A DNA stretch of 64,000 nucleotides from Bog-473 sp963750075 (GCA_963750075.1 CAVVPG010000002.1:372001-436000), one strand, 5' to 3'. Positions 42,927-52,421 are shown, counted from the stretch's first letter. Notes: generated from the sequence alone by a model not told the origin. Made by a program: numbers and translations.

Positions 42927-43961
42927 ATGATGAAGCTAGGCGCGATGGTCGGGATGCGCGACGACCCGGACGCGTTCGCCGCCCAGGCCCGGCGGCTGGA
43001 GGACGTCGGCGTCGAATACCTGTGGACCGGGGAGGCCTACTCGGCCGATGCCGTCTCCACCATGGGGTTCCTGGCCGCGGTCACCAGGAGGGCGCAGATC
43101 GGTTCGAGCATCCTGCCGCTCTACACGCGCACCCCCACGGTGCTGGCCATGACGGCGGTCGGCATCGACAAGCTCTCGGGGGGGCGGTGCATCCTGGGCC
43201 TGGGCGCGTCCGGGCCTCAGGTGATCGAGGGCTTCCACGGCATCCCGTATGACGCGCCGCTCGCCCGCACCCGCGAGATCATCGACATCTGCCGCTCGGT
43301 GTGGCGGCGGGACCGCGTCGTCCACCACGGCGCCAACTACGAGGTGCCGCTCGGCGAGGGCAAGGGCACCGGCCTCGGCAAGGCGCTCAAGATCATGGAC
43401 CACCCGGTCCGCGAGCGGATCCCCATCTACGTGGCGTCCCTCGGTCCGAAGAACGTCGAGATGACGGCCGAGCTCGCAGAGGGGTGGCTCCCGCTGCACT
43501 ACTGGCCCGAACGGGCCGGCGAGCTCTGGGGCACGTCCCTCGAGGCCGGCGAGGCCAAGCGGGCAGCCGACCTGCCGCCCCTCGAGGTCGTGGCCGGGGG
43601 GTCGCTGGCGATCGGGGACGACGTCGAACCGCTGCGCGATCGGGATCGCCCGATGCTCGCTCTCTACTACGGGGGCATGGGCGCCCGGGGCAAGAACTTC
43701 TACAACGACGTCCTGAGACGATACGGCTACGAGAGGGAGGCCGAGGAGATCCAGGACGCCTACCTCGGCGGCGACCGCAAGCGGGCGGCCGCGCTCGTCC
43801 CGGCGGATCTGGTGGCCGGGATGTCCCTCGTCGGAGATGCGGGCTACGTGAAGGACCGCATCGACGCTTACCGCGAGTCGGGCGTCACCGTCCTCAACGT
43901 GCAGCCGATCGGGCCCAACGGGCTGAAGGACATCGAGACGATCGCCGGCTGGGTGGCCTGA
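42927..43961 (+). CDS. LLM-class F420-dependent oxidoreductase
   Basis: A 344-residue luciferase-like TIM-barrel oxidoreductase. It opens MMKLGAMVGMRDDPDAFAA and has LWTGEAYSADAVS, RAQIGSSILPLYTRTP and FLGLGASGPQV-like turns (LGLGASGPQV), features of the F420-using LLM subgroup common in mycobacteria. It probably moves hydride between F420 and a pathway alcohol, ketone or enoyl substrate. ATG at 42927 (or 42930) follows GGAGAGGAG. Site R8 lies in its upstream gap. It is convergent with the thioesterase gene, nine bases beyond its stop. Confidence 0.9.
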   Translation: MMKLGAMVGMRDDPDAFAAQARRLEDVGVEYLWTGEAYSADAVSTMGFLAAVTRRAQIGSSILPLYTRTPTVLAMTAVGIDKLSGGRCILGLGASGPQVIEGFHGIPYDAPLARTREIIDICRSVWRRDRVVHHGANYEVPLGEGKGTGLGKALKIMDHPVRERIPIYVASLGPKNVEMTAELAEGWLPLHYWPERAGELWGTSLEAGEAKRAADLPPLEVVAGGSLAIGDDVEPLRDRDRPMLALYYGGMGARGKNFYNDVLRRYGYEREAEEIQDAYLGGDRKRAAALVPADLVAGMSLVGDAGYVKDRIDAYRESGVTVLNVQPIGPNGLKDIETIAGWVA

Positions 43962-43970
43962 TCCCGGCGC

Positions 43971-44852
43971 TCAGCGTCCGGCCGGGTGCTCGCCCTGGGC
44001 GGCACGGAGCGCCGTGAGATCGGGCGGCTCCCGTACCGCCGCCGTCTGAGCCGTGTCGCTGATCGATCCGGGCAGCAGCAGCTGCTCCTGGTAGACGGTC
44101 GCTCCGAGCGTGCCGTGCCGGTCCCGCAGTGAGCCGTGGTAGGCACCCCGGGCGCTGCGGGCCTTGACCGGACGCAGGTCGACGAGCACCCAGTCGTCGG
44201 CCCTGATGTTCTCGTGGAACCACAGCGAGTGGTCGATGCTCGGGCCGCCCCGGCCGATGAGTGACCGATGCTGCTGCCCGAACCCCGTGCCGAGGTCCGA
44301 CAGGTAGGTCAGGCCGGCCCGGTGCAGCAGAGGGTCGTCACCGAGCGAGGCCACCGAGCGCACCCACACGCAGTCGGTGAACACGCCCTTGAGGAAGTCG
44401 GTGGGTGTCACCTCGCGCACGTCGATCAGCGTGCTCCAGCCACGCCCGGGGAGGTTCTCCGGCTCGGTCGCGGTCCGGCGGGGAGCGTCGTCGAACACCC
44501 CGCCGTCCCCCTCGACGTGGAAGGAGGTGATCATGGAGAAGATGACCTCACCCTCCTGCACGGCGATGACATGGCGGGCCGAGAACGACCGCCCGTCGCG
44601 ATCCCGGTCGACCTCCAGGACCACGGGAAGATCGCTGCGCCCCGGCCGGAGGAAGTAGCCGTGCAGCGAGTGCGGCAGGCGGTCCGGCTCCACAGTGGCG
44701 GCGGCGGCCAGCAGGCACTGCGCGGCCACCTGACCGCCGTAGAGGGTCTGGCGCGGCCCGTAGTTGGCGTTGCGGCCCCGAAAGAGGTCGCGGTCGACCC
44801 GCTCGAGGGTCAGCAACGAGAGCAGGTCCTCGGCGAGGTCGAGCTCCGTCAC
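43971..44852 (-). CDS. Acyl-CoA thioesterase II (TesB-like)
   Basis: A 293-residue double-hotdog thioesterase hydrolysing acyl-CoA to acid and CoA. The likely catalytic elements are SIDHSLWFHE (Asp), ARGAYHGSLRD and ATVYQEQLLLP (Gln), matching the Asp-Ser/Thr-Gln set of TesB. The N-terminal hotdog has YGGQVAAQCLLAA. I chose GTG 44852 because it overlaps the upstream alpha/beta-hydrolase stop as GTGA and family similarity begins at LDLAEDLLSLL. In the pathway it may release CoA from dead-end or overflow intermediates. Confidence 0.92.
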   Translation of the reverse strand: MTELDLAEDLLSLLTLERVDRDLFRGRNANYGPRQTLYGGQVAAQCLLAAAATVEPDRLPHSLHGYFLRPGRSDLPVVLEVDRDRDGRSFSARHVIAVQEGEVIFSMITSFHVEGDGGVFDDAPRRTATEPENLPGRGWSTLIDVREVTPTDFLKGVFTDCVWVRSVASLGDDPLLHRAGLTYLSDLGTGFGQQHRSLIGRGGPSIDHSLWFHENIRADDWVLVDLRPVKARSARGAYHGSLRDRHGTLGATVYQEQLLLPGSISDTAQTAAVREPPDLTALRAAQGEHPAGR

Positions 44853-45862
44853 ACCCGCGCCGCCCGCACCCAGTCCGCCCACGTCTCGATACGGCGCCAG
44901 AAAAGCTCGCGGGTCCCGGCGAAGTTGTGCATATGCCCCATTCTCGGGCAGACGAACAGGTCCACGCTCCCAGCCGACGCGTACGCCCGTGCCTCGCCCC
45001 GCGGGTCGACCACGACGTCACGTTCGCCCATCGCCACCAGCACGGGGCAGCGCACCGCCGCCGCCTCGGGGGCGACCCCGCCCGGAGCGAGGCACCACAG
45101 GGCGACGGTCGCCGGGACGGTGGCTGACGCCCATGGGGGGAGGTCCCCGCCGCGGGTCGGGAAGTCCCCGAGGTCGCGCTGCACGACGGCCGGGTCGACG
45201 TCGTCAAAGTGGAACCCCCAGGCCATGGCCCCGGGGCCGGCGGCGTTGTCCGGGTCCACCTCGGCCAACGCAGGCCCGTTGGTGAAGACCCCGTCCGACG
45301 GCAGGGCGTCGCGGGAGACCCAGGGCAGGACCAGCGGCGGCGTGCCGGGTGCGGTCGGCGGGTGGGTGTGCACGGCGCTGTAGCCGAGGACCGCGATCCC
45401 GTCGTAGCAGTGGTACCGACCCTGTTGCACCACGGTCAGGCTCCCGCCCATCGACTGCCCGATACCGATGGTCACCGGGTTCTCGATCGCGTCCAGACCG
45501 TCGACGAGGCTGCCCGCCGCCATCTTCTGCAACAGGTCGGCTTCGGCGGCCTGACTCGCGGCGGTGACCGGTGCGTACGACAGCCGCTCGGGTTCGTGCT
45601 GCGAGCTGTCACCCACCCCCAGGTGGTCGACCGACACGAACACCCAGCCCCGCGCCGCGTGCCAGTCCGCCTGCGCGCCACTGGCCGGTCCCGGGAGGTC
45701 CTCGGTGTAGTAGCGCCTCGAGTAGCCCCCGCCCGGTTTGGCGAAGCACACGACGGGGTCCCGCGGCACCTCGTCGGGAACGGTGACGGTCAGTGCCACC
45801 TGGGCGGGCTCACCCAGACCGGCGGCCTCGGTGACGTCGACGTGCAGGTCGATCGATCGCAC
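44849..45862 (-). CDS. Alpha/beta-hydrolase
   Basis: A 337-residue alpha/beta-hydrolase. The nucleophile elbow is GIGQSMGGS (Ser137), an acid residue is likely in GERDVVVDP and the histidine in GHMHNFAGT. The N-terminal part carries a beta-rich lead and an oxyanion region FAKPGGGYS. Substrate is probably an ester, lactone or thioester of the pathway. GTG at 45862 is the start, with only a weak ribosome binding site; its stop overlaps the thioesterase start. The frameshifted SDR gene lies 24 bases upstream on the same strand, so the three may share a transcript from the R9 region. Confidence 0.85.
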   Translation of the reverse strand: MRSIDLHVDVTEAAGLGEPAQVALTVTVPDEVPRDPVVCFAKPGGGYSRRYYTEDLPGPASGAQADWHAARGWVFVSVDHLGVGDSSQHEPERLSYAPVTAASQAAEADLLQKMAAGSLVDGLDAIENPVTIGIGQSMGGSLTVVQQGRYHCYDGIAVLGYSAVHTHPPTAPGTPPLVLPWVSRDALPSDGVFTNGPALAEVDPDNAAGPGAMAWGFHFDDVDPAVVQRDLGDFPTRGGDLPPWASATVPATVALWCLAPGGVAPEAAAVRCPVLVAMGERDVVVDPRGEARAYASAGSVDLFVCPRMGHMHNFAGTRELFWRRIETWADWVRAARV

Positions 45863-45886
45863 CTGCGGCGGCCCCGTGTTCCCTGT

Positions 45887-46646
45887 CTACTTCGGAGCGA
45901 AGCGCTGGCCGCCGTCGAGGCGGATGCAGCTGCCGTTGAGCATCGGGTTCTCGACGATGGCCACGGCCAGCTTGGCGTACTCCTCGGGACGGCCCATCCG
46001 CTTGGGGAAGGCGGCGTCCTTCGTCAGCACCTCGGCGAACTCTTCTGGGACGCCCTTGGTGAGGCCGGTGCTGAACAGGCTGGGGGCGATGGTGAGGACC
46101 CGGATGCCCAGACTGCCCAGGTCACGGGCCATGGTGAGGGTCATGCCGGCGATCCCGGCCTTGGCCGCGGTGTACGCGACCTGGCCGATCTGGCCCTCGA
46201 AGGCGGCGATCGACGCGGTGTCGATGATGACGCCGCGCTCGCCGTCCTCCGGCTCGTTGGTCGACATGTGGAAGGCCTGCAGCCGGTTGAGGTTGAACGT
46301 GCCGATCAGGTTCAGCTCGATCGTCCGGCGGAAGTCCGCGAGCGGGTGCGGACCGTCCTTCGACAGCGTCCGCTTGGCCGTGCCACCTCCCGCCGTGTTG
46401 ACCGCGATGTGCAGCCCGCCCAGCGCGGACACGGCGTCGGCCAGAGCCGACTCCGTCTGGTTCTCGTCGAGGATGTCGACCTCGTGGAAGGTGCCGTCGA
46501 GCTCCTTGGCGACCTCGGCCCCGGCCGAGGTCGGCAGGTCGAGGATGGCGATGTCGGCGCCCTTCTGACGCAGCAGCTCGGCGGAGGCCTTCGCCATGCC
46601 GGACGCACCGCCCGACGATGACCGCCTTCTTCCCCTTGATCTCCAC
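45887..46646 (-). CDS. SDR-family oxidoreductase, frameshifted near the 5' end
   Basis: A short-chain dehydrogenase with the active site YTAAK (VAYTAAKAGIAGM) and GGASGMAKA as cofactor loop, resembling 3-hydroxyacyl-CoA dehydrogenases of the HSD10/FabG type. The expected start MEIKGKKAVIVG (GTG 46646, GAGAGGA upstream) is in one frame and GGASGMA onward in another. One extra base at about 46610 separates them. Removing it gives a continuous protein of about 252 residues. As written, the gene would make no full product unless a later start is used. This may be a sequencing error, as a second indel occurs 2.1 kb away. Confidence 0.75.
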
Positions 46647-46746
46647 GGCGTGATCCTCTCTGTCCCTCGTCCCGTTCTCGTTACTCTGGCGCGTACTCGG
46701 GCGGCCGTGCCAAACGTGGCCCGCACCCGCCCGGGTGGCCAGTCCA

Positions 46747-46765
46747 GAAAAGAGTGTACCATTTT
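46747..46765 (-). promoter_or_regulatory. Recurrent AT-rich motif site R9
   Basis: On the minus strand AAAATGGTACACTCTTTTC, between the divergent SDR (start 46646) and crotonase (start 46795) genes. It is 29 bases before the crotonase GTG. Confidence 0.5.
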
Positions 46766-46794
46766 GTACGGGGCCGCAAGGAGGAAGACGACCA

Positions 46795-47574
46795 GTGGAA
46801 CGCGAAGCCATCTTGTTCGACATCGCCGACAACGTGGCGACGATCACCCTCAACCGGCCTGACCAGTTGAACTCGTTCACCAACGCCATGGCGGCCGACA
46901 TGACGTGGGCCTGGGAGACCGTGCGGGACACCGACGACGTCCATTGCGTCGTCGTGCAGGCCAACGGGGACCGGGCCTTCTGCACGGGCCTCGACATCAA
47001 GGAGGTGGGCGATCGGTGGTTCGAGAAGGAGAACGTGTGGAACAGCTTCGATCCGGGCCTCACGCTCGCACCCAAGACCCACCACCGGGTGTGGAAGCCG
47101 GTGGTCGCCGCCGTCCACGGGATGTGCGCGGGTGGCGGGCAGTACTTCATCAACGAAGCGGACATCATCATCTGCTCCGATGACGCCGTCTTCTTCGACC
47201 CGCACGCCAACGTGGGCATCGTGTCGGCCCTCGAGCCGATGGGCATGTTGCAGCGTGGCGTGCCGCTGGGGGAGGTCCTGCGCTGGGCGCTCATGGGCAA
47301 CGAGGAGCGCATCACGGCGGAGACCGCCCTACGGATCGGCCTGGTGACCGAGGTGGTGGCCCGTGACCAGTTGCGGGAGCGGGCGCGGGAGATCGCTCTG
47401 TCGATCGCGCAGCGCAACCCCAAGGCGATCCAGGGCACCGTGCGGGCGATCTGGGACTCGCTGGAGATGCCGCGTTCGACCGCCCTCCACAACGGGCTGT
47501 CCTACACGACGATCGGCAACTTCCCCCCGGCCCCGCCCAAGCCGCGGGACAAGAAGGAGACCCAGTACCGCTAG
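46795..47574 (+). CDS. Crotonase-family protein with atypical active site
   Basis: A 259-residue crotonase. The oxyanion motif is FCTGLDIKEVG, but both hydratase glutamates are replaced: AGGGQYFINEAD (Gln) and FFDPHANVGIVSALEP. It is therefore probably not a plain hydratase and may be an isomerase, hydrolase or lyase of the same fold. Start GTG 46795 has AAGGAGGA 7-9 bases upstream. The C-terminus is Pro/Lys-rich (PPAPPKPRDKKET). Its stop overlaps the stop of the convergent LLM gene in a shared CTAG. Site R9 lies just upstream. Confidence 0.87.
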   Translation: MEREAILFDIADNVATITLNRPDQLNSFTNAMAADMTWAWETVRDTDDVHCVVVQANGDRAFCTGLDIKEVGDRWFEKENVWNSFDPGLTLAPKTHHRVWKPVVAAVHGMCAGGGQYFINEADIIICSDDAVFFDPHANVGIVSALEPMGMLQRGVPLGEVLRWALMGNEERITAETALRIGLVTEVVARDQLRERAREIALSIAQRNPKAIQGTVRAIWDSLEMPRSTALHNGLSYTTIGNFPPAPPKPRDKKETQYR

Positions 47575-48545
47575 GACGAGAGGGCGGCTGCGGCGGCTTC
47601 GAGGTACGGCCAGGCGACGTCCGGCGGCAGCCCGCCGGCCAGCGGCTGCAGGTTGAGGGGGAACCCGGTTCGCACCAGTGCGCGTGCCTCGTCCGGCGTC
47701 ACGATCTGGTAGGCGCCCTTCTCGGCGGCCAGGTCGGTCACCGTCGACGCCTGGGAGAGGGACGCCGTGCCGCTTCGACCGACGTTCCAGCCGGCGTAGC
47801 TCACGGCGTCCAGCAGCAGGTACTTCCCGATGTCCGCCCACGCCCGTTCGGGATCGTCGGCGACGAAGACGGTGAGCGGGATGCCCGTGGGTGGGAAGAA
47901 GCAACCGGGTGCCGATGGTCCTCCCTCGGCCCGGTACGCCTCCTCCAGTGAAGAGTCGTGGGTCTCGGCCAGGAACATCAGACCCAGCCGACCCGCACGG
48001 CGTGCCGCCGCCTCGCTGCCCCCGCCGTACGCCAGCACCGGCCCGCCCGGTGTGAACGGGGGCGGCGTGATCCGGACGGTGCGCCCGTCGATGTCGACCG
48101 TCTCGCCACGCCACAAGCGCTGCAAGAGGACGATACGGTCCTCCACGAGAGCCGCCCGGCGACTTCGGTCGACGCCGAACATGGCGAACTCCTCGGCCCG
48201 GTACCCGATACCGATCACGTAGGAGACGCGGCCGCGGCCGATCAGATCGACGACGGCCAGATCCTCGGCGAGCTTGACCGGCTCGTACAGAGCCAGCAGG
48301 AGCGCCGCCACCGAGATGGACAGCTCCCCCGTCCTTGCGGCCACGGCCGCCGCCAGAGGGATCGGCGACGGGAGATAGCCGTCGTCCGCACCATGGTGCT
48401 GGCTGAAGACCGCGGCCACCGCACCGCGGCTCTCGGCCCACTCGCACATCTCGATCGCTGCCGCATAGAGCGCAGCCCGCGTCTCCGGTTCACCCGTCAT
48501 TGACCGCATGGCGTATCGCATCAGGAACATGGCCGATGGTGACAC
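47571..48545 (-). CDS. LLM-class flavin-dependent oxidoreductase
   Basis: A 324-residue luciferase-like oxidoreductase, of the FMN/F420 monooxygenase or dehydrogenase group: VFSQHHGADDGYLPSP, YEPVKLAEDLAVVDLIGRGR and VIGIGYRAEEFAMFG are typical LLM barrel segments. The N-terminal start is uncertain: GTG 48545 gives MSPSAMFLMRYAM, while ATG 48530 gives MFLMRYAMRS, closer to relatives. It follows the frameshifted ligase gene by 15 bases in the same direction, so it is probably the last gene of the thiolase-hydrolase-ligase-LLM operon. A flavin monooxygenase could supply a Baeyer-Villiger-like or ring oxidation. Confidence 0.88.
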   Translation of the reverse strand: MSPSAMFLMRYAMRSMTGEPETRAALYAAAIEMCEWAESRGAVAAVFSQHHGADDGYLPSPIPLAAAVAARTGELSISVAALLLALYEPVKLAEDLAVVDLIGRGRVSYVIGIGYRAEEFAMFGVDRSRRAALVEDRIVLLQRLWRGETVDIDGRTVRITPPPFTPGGPVLAYGGGSEAAARRAGRLGLMFLAETHDSSLEEAYRAEGGPSAPGCFFPPTGIPLTVFVADDPERAWADIGKYLLLDAVSYAGWNVGRSGTASLSQASTVTDLAAEKGAYQIVTPDEARALVRTGFPLNLQPLAGGLPPDVAWPYLEAAAAALSS

Positions 48546-48560
48546 CTGCCGATCGGCACC

Positions 48561-50140
48561 TCAAATGCGGTCACGGAGGTCGCGCTTCCGCACCTTGCCT
48601 GCCGCGGTCCGGGGGAGCGCCTCGGCGACCACGACCCTCTCGGGCCATTTGTGCGGCGCCAGGCCGGCCGCCGACGCCACGTCCTGGAGCTCCCGGGCCG
48701 TCGGTGCCGTCGCGCCAGCCCGTGGCACGACGACCGCGCAGACCGCTCGCCCCACACCTCGTCGGGGGCCGCGCAGACCGCCACCTCGGCGAGCGCGGGA
48801 TGGCGCGAGAGCACCTCCTCGACCTCGCGGGCCGAGATGTTCTCCCCGCCCCGGATGATGATGTCCTTGAGCCGATCGGTGACGACCAGGTAGCCATCCT
48901 CGTCGAAGCGGGCCAGATCGCCGGTGCGGAACCACGTGGCATGGAGGAATGCGCCGAGGTCGGCTGCCGGGTCCTGGTAGCCGAGGAACTGCTTGGGGCC
49001 GCGGGCCACGATCTCACCCTCTTCGCCAAGCGCCACGTCGATGCCGTTCTGGTCGAGCAGGCGCACCTCGTTGCCCGGGGTCACTCGGCCGTCGGTGAGC
49101 CGCCGCTTGTCGGGCGGGTCGGCGGGGCCGCCCGAGCTGATGGCGGGGTGCTCGGTCGACCCGTAGGTCCGCCAGGTCACGATGCCGGCCGCCTCGCTGC
49201 GGGCGACCAGTTCCGGCGGCACCGCCGCCGCACCACACAGGAAGCGGCCGAGTGTCGAGATGTCCCGGCCCGAGCGCTCCGCCTCGTCGAGCAATGTGGA
49301 GAGGAAGAACGGCGTGCCCGCGCTGGCGGTGATGCCGTGCTCCTCGATGAGCAGGGCCGCGGCGCGGGCGCTCCAGCGATCCATGACCACCGTCGTCCCT
49401 CCCGCGGTGAGCGGTCGGAGCAGGCCGAGCAGGGCGGCCACGTGGCCGGCGGGAAAGGTGCCGAGCATCCGGCTCGATGCGTCGACCGGCGCCGCGGTGA
49501 GACCACAGAGCAGCGTCTCGTGGCTGTGCTGCACGCCCTTGGGTTCGGCGGTGGAGCCCGAGGTGTAGAGGACGCAGGCGACCGACGACGGGTGCGGCCG
49601 GTGCCGGCCTGGTACGGCAACGGGCTCGATGGAGCTCAGGGCGACGGCGCCGTCGACCGCCTCGCGACCGAGGACGACCACGCGGCGGACGGTCTCGCTG
49701 ACGAGGGGCGTGATGAGGTCGCGTCCCCGCCACTCCGGCGCGGCCACGATGCAGACCGCTCTCGTCTGGCGCAGTGCGTGGGCCACCTCGGCGGCGCTCG
49801 CGGTCATGGCGATCGGCACGGCCACCGCGCCCAGCAACCAGACGGCCGCGAGAACCTCCGTGCCCGACAGGTCAGCCGGTGTGTGCACCACCACCGTGTC
49901 GCCGGGCCGCACCCCGGCGCCGGCGAGCCGTTGGGCGCACGCCTCTGCCCGCTGGACCAATTCGGCCAACGTCACGGCCGTGGTGTCCCCGTCCACCCGG
50001 GCGAACACGATGCGGTCTTTGCCATGGGCCATGCCGCCGGCCACGATCGCCTCGCCCACCGTGAGGTCGGGGTACACGCCGGCCCCACGCCACGTCGCGC
50101 GGAGGTCGTCACGGGCGCGCCGTTCGTCGGCGGCCGTCAC
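48561..50140 (-). CDS. AMP-dependent acyl-CoA ligase, frameshifted near the 3' end
   Basis: An adenylate-forming ligase of about 526 residues if repaired. Frame A (50140 down to about 48744) has YTSGSTAEPKG, TWRTYGSTEHPA, FRTGDLARFDEDGY and DIIIRGGENISA. Frame B (about 48743 to 48561) holds the rest, including CAVVVPRAGA and the catalytic lysine region RTAAGKVRKRDLRDRI. One base appears missing at about 48744-48745. GTG 50140 overlaps the upstream hydrolase stop as GTGA. Without repair the protein would end in about 50 unrelated residues and lose the catalytic lysine, so it would probably be inactive. Confidence 0.8.
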
Positions 50141-51057
50141 CAGGCGAAGGCGCGGATGAGCTCGGCCAGTACGAGTGGCCGGTCGCTCTGGACGGCGTGG
50201 CCCGCGCCCTCGACCACCGCCACCTCGAGCGAAGGCAGTCTCCGCTGCATCTCGGCGATGTCCTCGTCCCGCACGAAGGGCGACAGGCCCCCGCGCACGA
50301 ACAGGACCGGGACGGTGATCGCGCTCACGTCCTCCCACAGAGGGGTGAAGTCGACCCACGTCTGCTCACCCGGCGGAGGGCCGAAGAGGTCGTAGCGCCA
50401 CGTCCATCGGCCGTCGTCCATGCGGCGGGCGTTGTGGCGCACTCCGCGGCGCACACCGGAGGCAGCCCGGTACGGGCTGAGTGCGATCGCGGCGTCCGCC
50501 ATCTCCTCGAAGCTGTCGTAGACGGGCGGTCCGGCGATCAGCGAGACGGTGCCACGCTCGGCGGTGGTCAGCTGCCTGGACGGGTCGTTGATCTGCGGCG
50601 TGACGTCGACCAGCACCGCCCGGCGGCACAGATCCGGACGCTGGGCGGCCAGGCGGATCGTCGTGGCCCCGCCGAGAGACATGCCGACGACGCACCGGGC
50701 GGCGGGCGCCACCGATTCCATCACCGCGGCCACCGCCTCGGCGTTCTGCCAGGGCCCGTAGTTCCGATCCTGGCGCCGGTCCGAGTGCCCGTGCCCGGGC
50801 AGGTCGATCGCGACCGCCCGGCAGCCGAGCGCCAGGATCAGCGTGTCCCAGGTGTGGGCATTCTGCGCGCCGCCATGGAGTAAGACGAGCTCGGGGTCGC
50901 CCTCGCCCCACCGCACGTAGGACAGCGTCTGGCCCGAGGGCAGGGCGAGTGCGCCGCGGAAGACGGCGGGCGGGTCAGCGAAGGGGATGTTCCACTCGGC
51001 GGCGTTCTCGTGGAGGAGCCCGAATTCGTCGTAGTCGTCGGACCCCAGCGTGTCCAA
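50137..51057 (-). CDS. Alpha/beta-hydrolase
   Basis: A 306-residue alpha/beta-hydrolase of the meta-cleavage-product/epoxide hydrolase-like type. The oxyanion motif is VLLHGGAQNAHTW, the nucleophile elbow VVGMSLGGA and the catalytic histidine lies in EGAGHAVQSDRP. The TTG at 51057 is the first available start after the upstream thiolase stop, 12 bases away, but the first 25 residues are poorly conserved so the start is uncertain. It is followed with a GTGA overlap by the acyl-CoA ligase. A C-C hydrolase or ester/lactone hydrolase acting before CoA activation is a reasonable reading. Confidence 0.87.
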   Translation of the reverse strand: MDTLGSDDYDEFGLLHENAAEWNIPFADPPAVFRGALALPSGQTLSYVRWGEGDPELVLLHGGAQNAHTWDTLILALGCRAVAIDLPGHGHSDRRQDRNYGPWQNAEAVAAVMESVAPAARCVVGMSLGGATTIRLAAQRPDLCRRAVLVDVTPQINDPSRQLTTAERGTVSLIAGPPVYDSFEEMADAAIALSPYRAASGVRRGVRHNARRMDDGRWTWRYDLFGPPPGEQTWVDFTPLWEDVSAITVPVLFVRGGLSPFVRDEDIAEMQRRLPSLEVAVVEGAGHAVQSDRPLVLAELIRAFAW

Positions 51058-51069
51058 CGGACTGCCGGC

Positions 51070-52308
51070 CTAGACCCGCTCGATGATCACCGCCGGCGCC
51101 ATGCCACCACCGGCGCACATGGTGATCAGCGCGACCTGCTCGTCCCGGCGCTCGAGCTCGTCCAGCGCCGTTCCGACCAGGAGCGAGCCGGTGGCACCGA
51201 TGGGGTGTCCCAGGGCGATGGCACCGCCGTTGACGTTGATCCTCTCGCGGTCGATGTCGAGGTCGCGGATGAACTTCTCGGGTACGACGGCAAACGCCTC
51301 GTTCACCTCGAACAGGTCGATGTCCCCGAGCGACATGCCCGCCTTGGCGAGGACCTTCCTGGTCGCGGGGACCGGGGCATTGAGCATGAGCGTCGGGTCG
51401 TCGCCGATGTTCGCCGTGGCCACGATCCTCGCCCGGGGCTTCATCCCGTGCGCCGTGGCGTAGCCGGGGCTGGTCATGAGCAGCGCCGCCGCGCCGTCGA
51501 CGACGCCCGATGAGTTGCCCGCGTGGTGGACGTGGTCGATCTCGAGGCCGGGGAACTTCTGCAGGACGAGTGAGCGGTATGTCGTCCCCTGCTCGTCGAG
51601 GGGGAGGTCGGCCAGCGCCGCGAACGAGGACGGGAGGGAGGCCAGCGAGTCGGCGGTCGTCCCCGGGCGCGGGTACTCCTCCCGGTCCAGCGCGACCGAT
51701 CCGTCCAGGTGGTGGACGGGGATGAGCGACCTGTCGAAACGGCCCTCCTTTATGGCGATCTCGGCCCGGCGCTGTGACTCCGCGGCCAGCTCGTCGACGG
51801 CGCGTCGGTCGATCTTCTCCAGCGTGGCAATGGCGTCGGCCGCGACGCCCTGATTGGTCTGGGGGTGGATGGCCCGCAGGTGGTCGTTCCCACTGTCGAG
51901 GAAGGGCGAGCGCGCCTTCGACGCGTTGGCGGCGTAGGAGGACATCATCTCGGTCCCACCCGCTATGACCACGTCCTCCATGCCCGCCAGGATGGAGGCA
52001 GCCGCGAAGTTCACCGAGGAGATGCCCGAACCGCAGAAGCGGTCCAGCGTGACGCCGCTGGCGGTGACGGCGTAGCCCGCATCGAGGGCGGCCATGCGGC
52101 CGAGGTCGCCGCCCTGGGAGCCCACTTGCATGGACGTGCCCCAGACGATGTCGTCGACGTCCGTGGTGTCGAGTCCGTTGCGGTCGGCCAGGGCGCGCAG
52201 CACGGTCGCCCCGAGCACCTGCGGGTGCAGTTGGGCGAGCGCACCCTTGCCGACCTTGCCGATTCCCCGTGGGGTCCGGCAAGCGTCGATGATCCAAGCC
52301 TCGGTCAC
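51070..52308 (-). CDS. Thiolase (acetyl-CoA acyltransferase)
   Basis: A 412-residue classical thiolase with the full catalytic set: nucleophile Cys92 in DRFCGSGIS, His368 in LGHPIGATG and Cys398 in TMCAGGGMA. It would cleave a 3-ketoacyl-CoA to acetyl- or propionyl-CoA plus a shortened acyl-CoA. GTG 52308 has GAGGAT 7-8 bases upstream and is where similarity begins; the longer frame covers the divergent promoter region. It opens a minus-strand operon: thiolase, hydrolase, ligase, LLM oxidoreductase. Site R10 lies in the gap to the divergent gene at 52422. Confidence 0.94.
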   Translation of the reverse strand: MTEAWIIDACRTPRGIGKVGKGALAQLHPQVLGATVLRALADRNGLDTTDVDDIVWGTSMQVGSQGGDLGRMAALDAGYAVTASGVTLDRFCGSGISSVNFAAASILAGMEDVVIAGGTEMMSSYAANASKARSPFLDSGNDHLRAIHPQTNQGVAADAIATLEKIDRRAVDELAAESQRRAEIAIKEGRFDRSLIPVHHLDGSVALDREEYPRPGTTADSLASLPSSFAALADLPLDEQGTTYRSLVLQKFPGLEIDHVHHAGNSSGVVDGAAALLMTSPGYATAHGMKPRARIVATANIGDDPTLMLNAPVPATRKVLAKAGMSLGDIDLFEVNEAFAVVPEKFIRDLDIDRERINVNGGAIALGHPIGATGSLLVGTALDELERRDEQVALITMCAGGGMAPAVIIERV

Positions 52309-52355
52309 GTCGTATCCTCGTTTCTCTGCGCCGTCCCCGACGAGGGCCTTCGGGG

Positions 52356-52372
52356 AAAGAGTATCCCAATTA
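52356..52372 (-). promoter_or_regulatory. Recurrent AT-rich motif site R10
   Basis: On the minus strand TAATTGGGATACTCTTT, between the thiolase operon (start 52308) and the divergent hydrolase (start 52422). GATACT in this orientation could also be a -10 box for the thiolase operon. Confidence 0.5.
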
Positions 52373-52421
52373 GGGCAGACAGATCGAGTCGGGCACGGCG
52401 CCCCGACCGGGAGGGACGACG

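Noticed and set aside
48500..50395. A 631-codon open frame on the plus strand opposite the acyl-CoA ligase
   Set aside because: No recognisable motif, while the minus strand carries the adenylation motifs; shadow frame.
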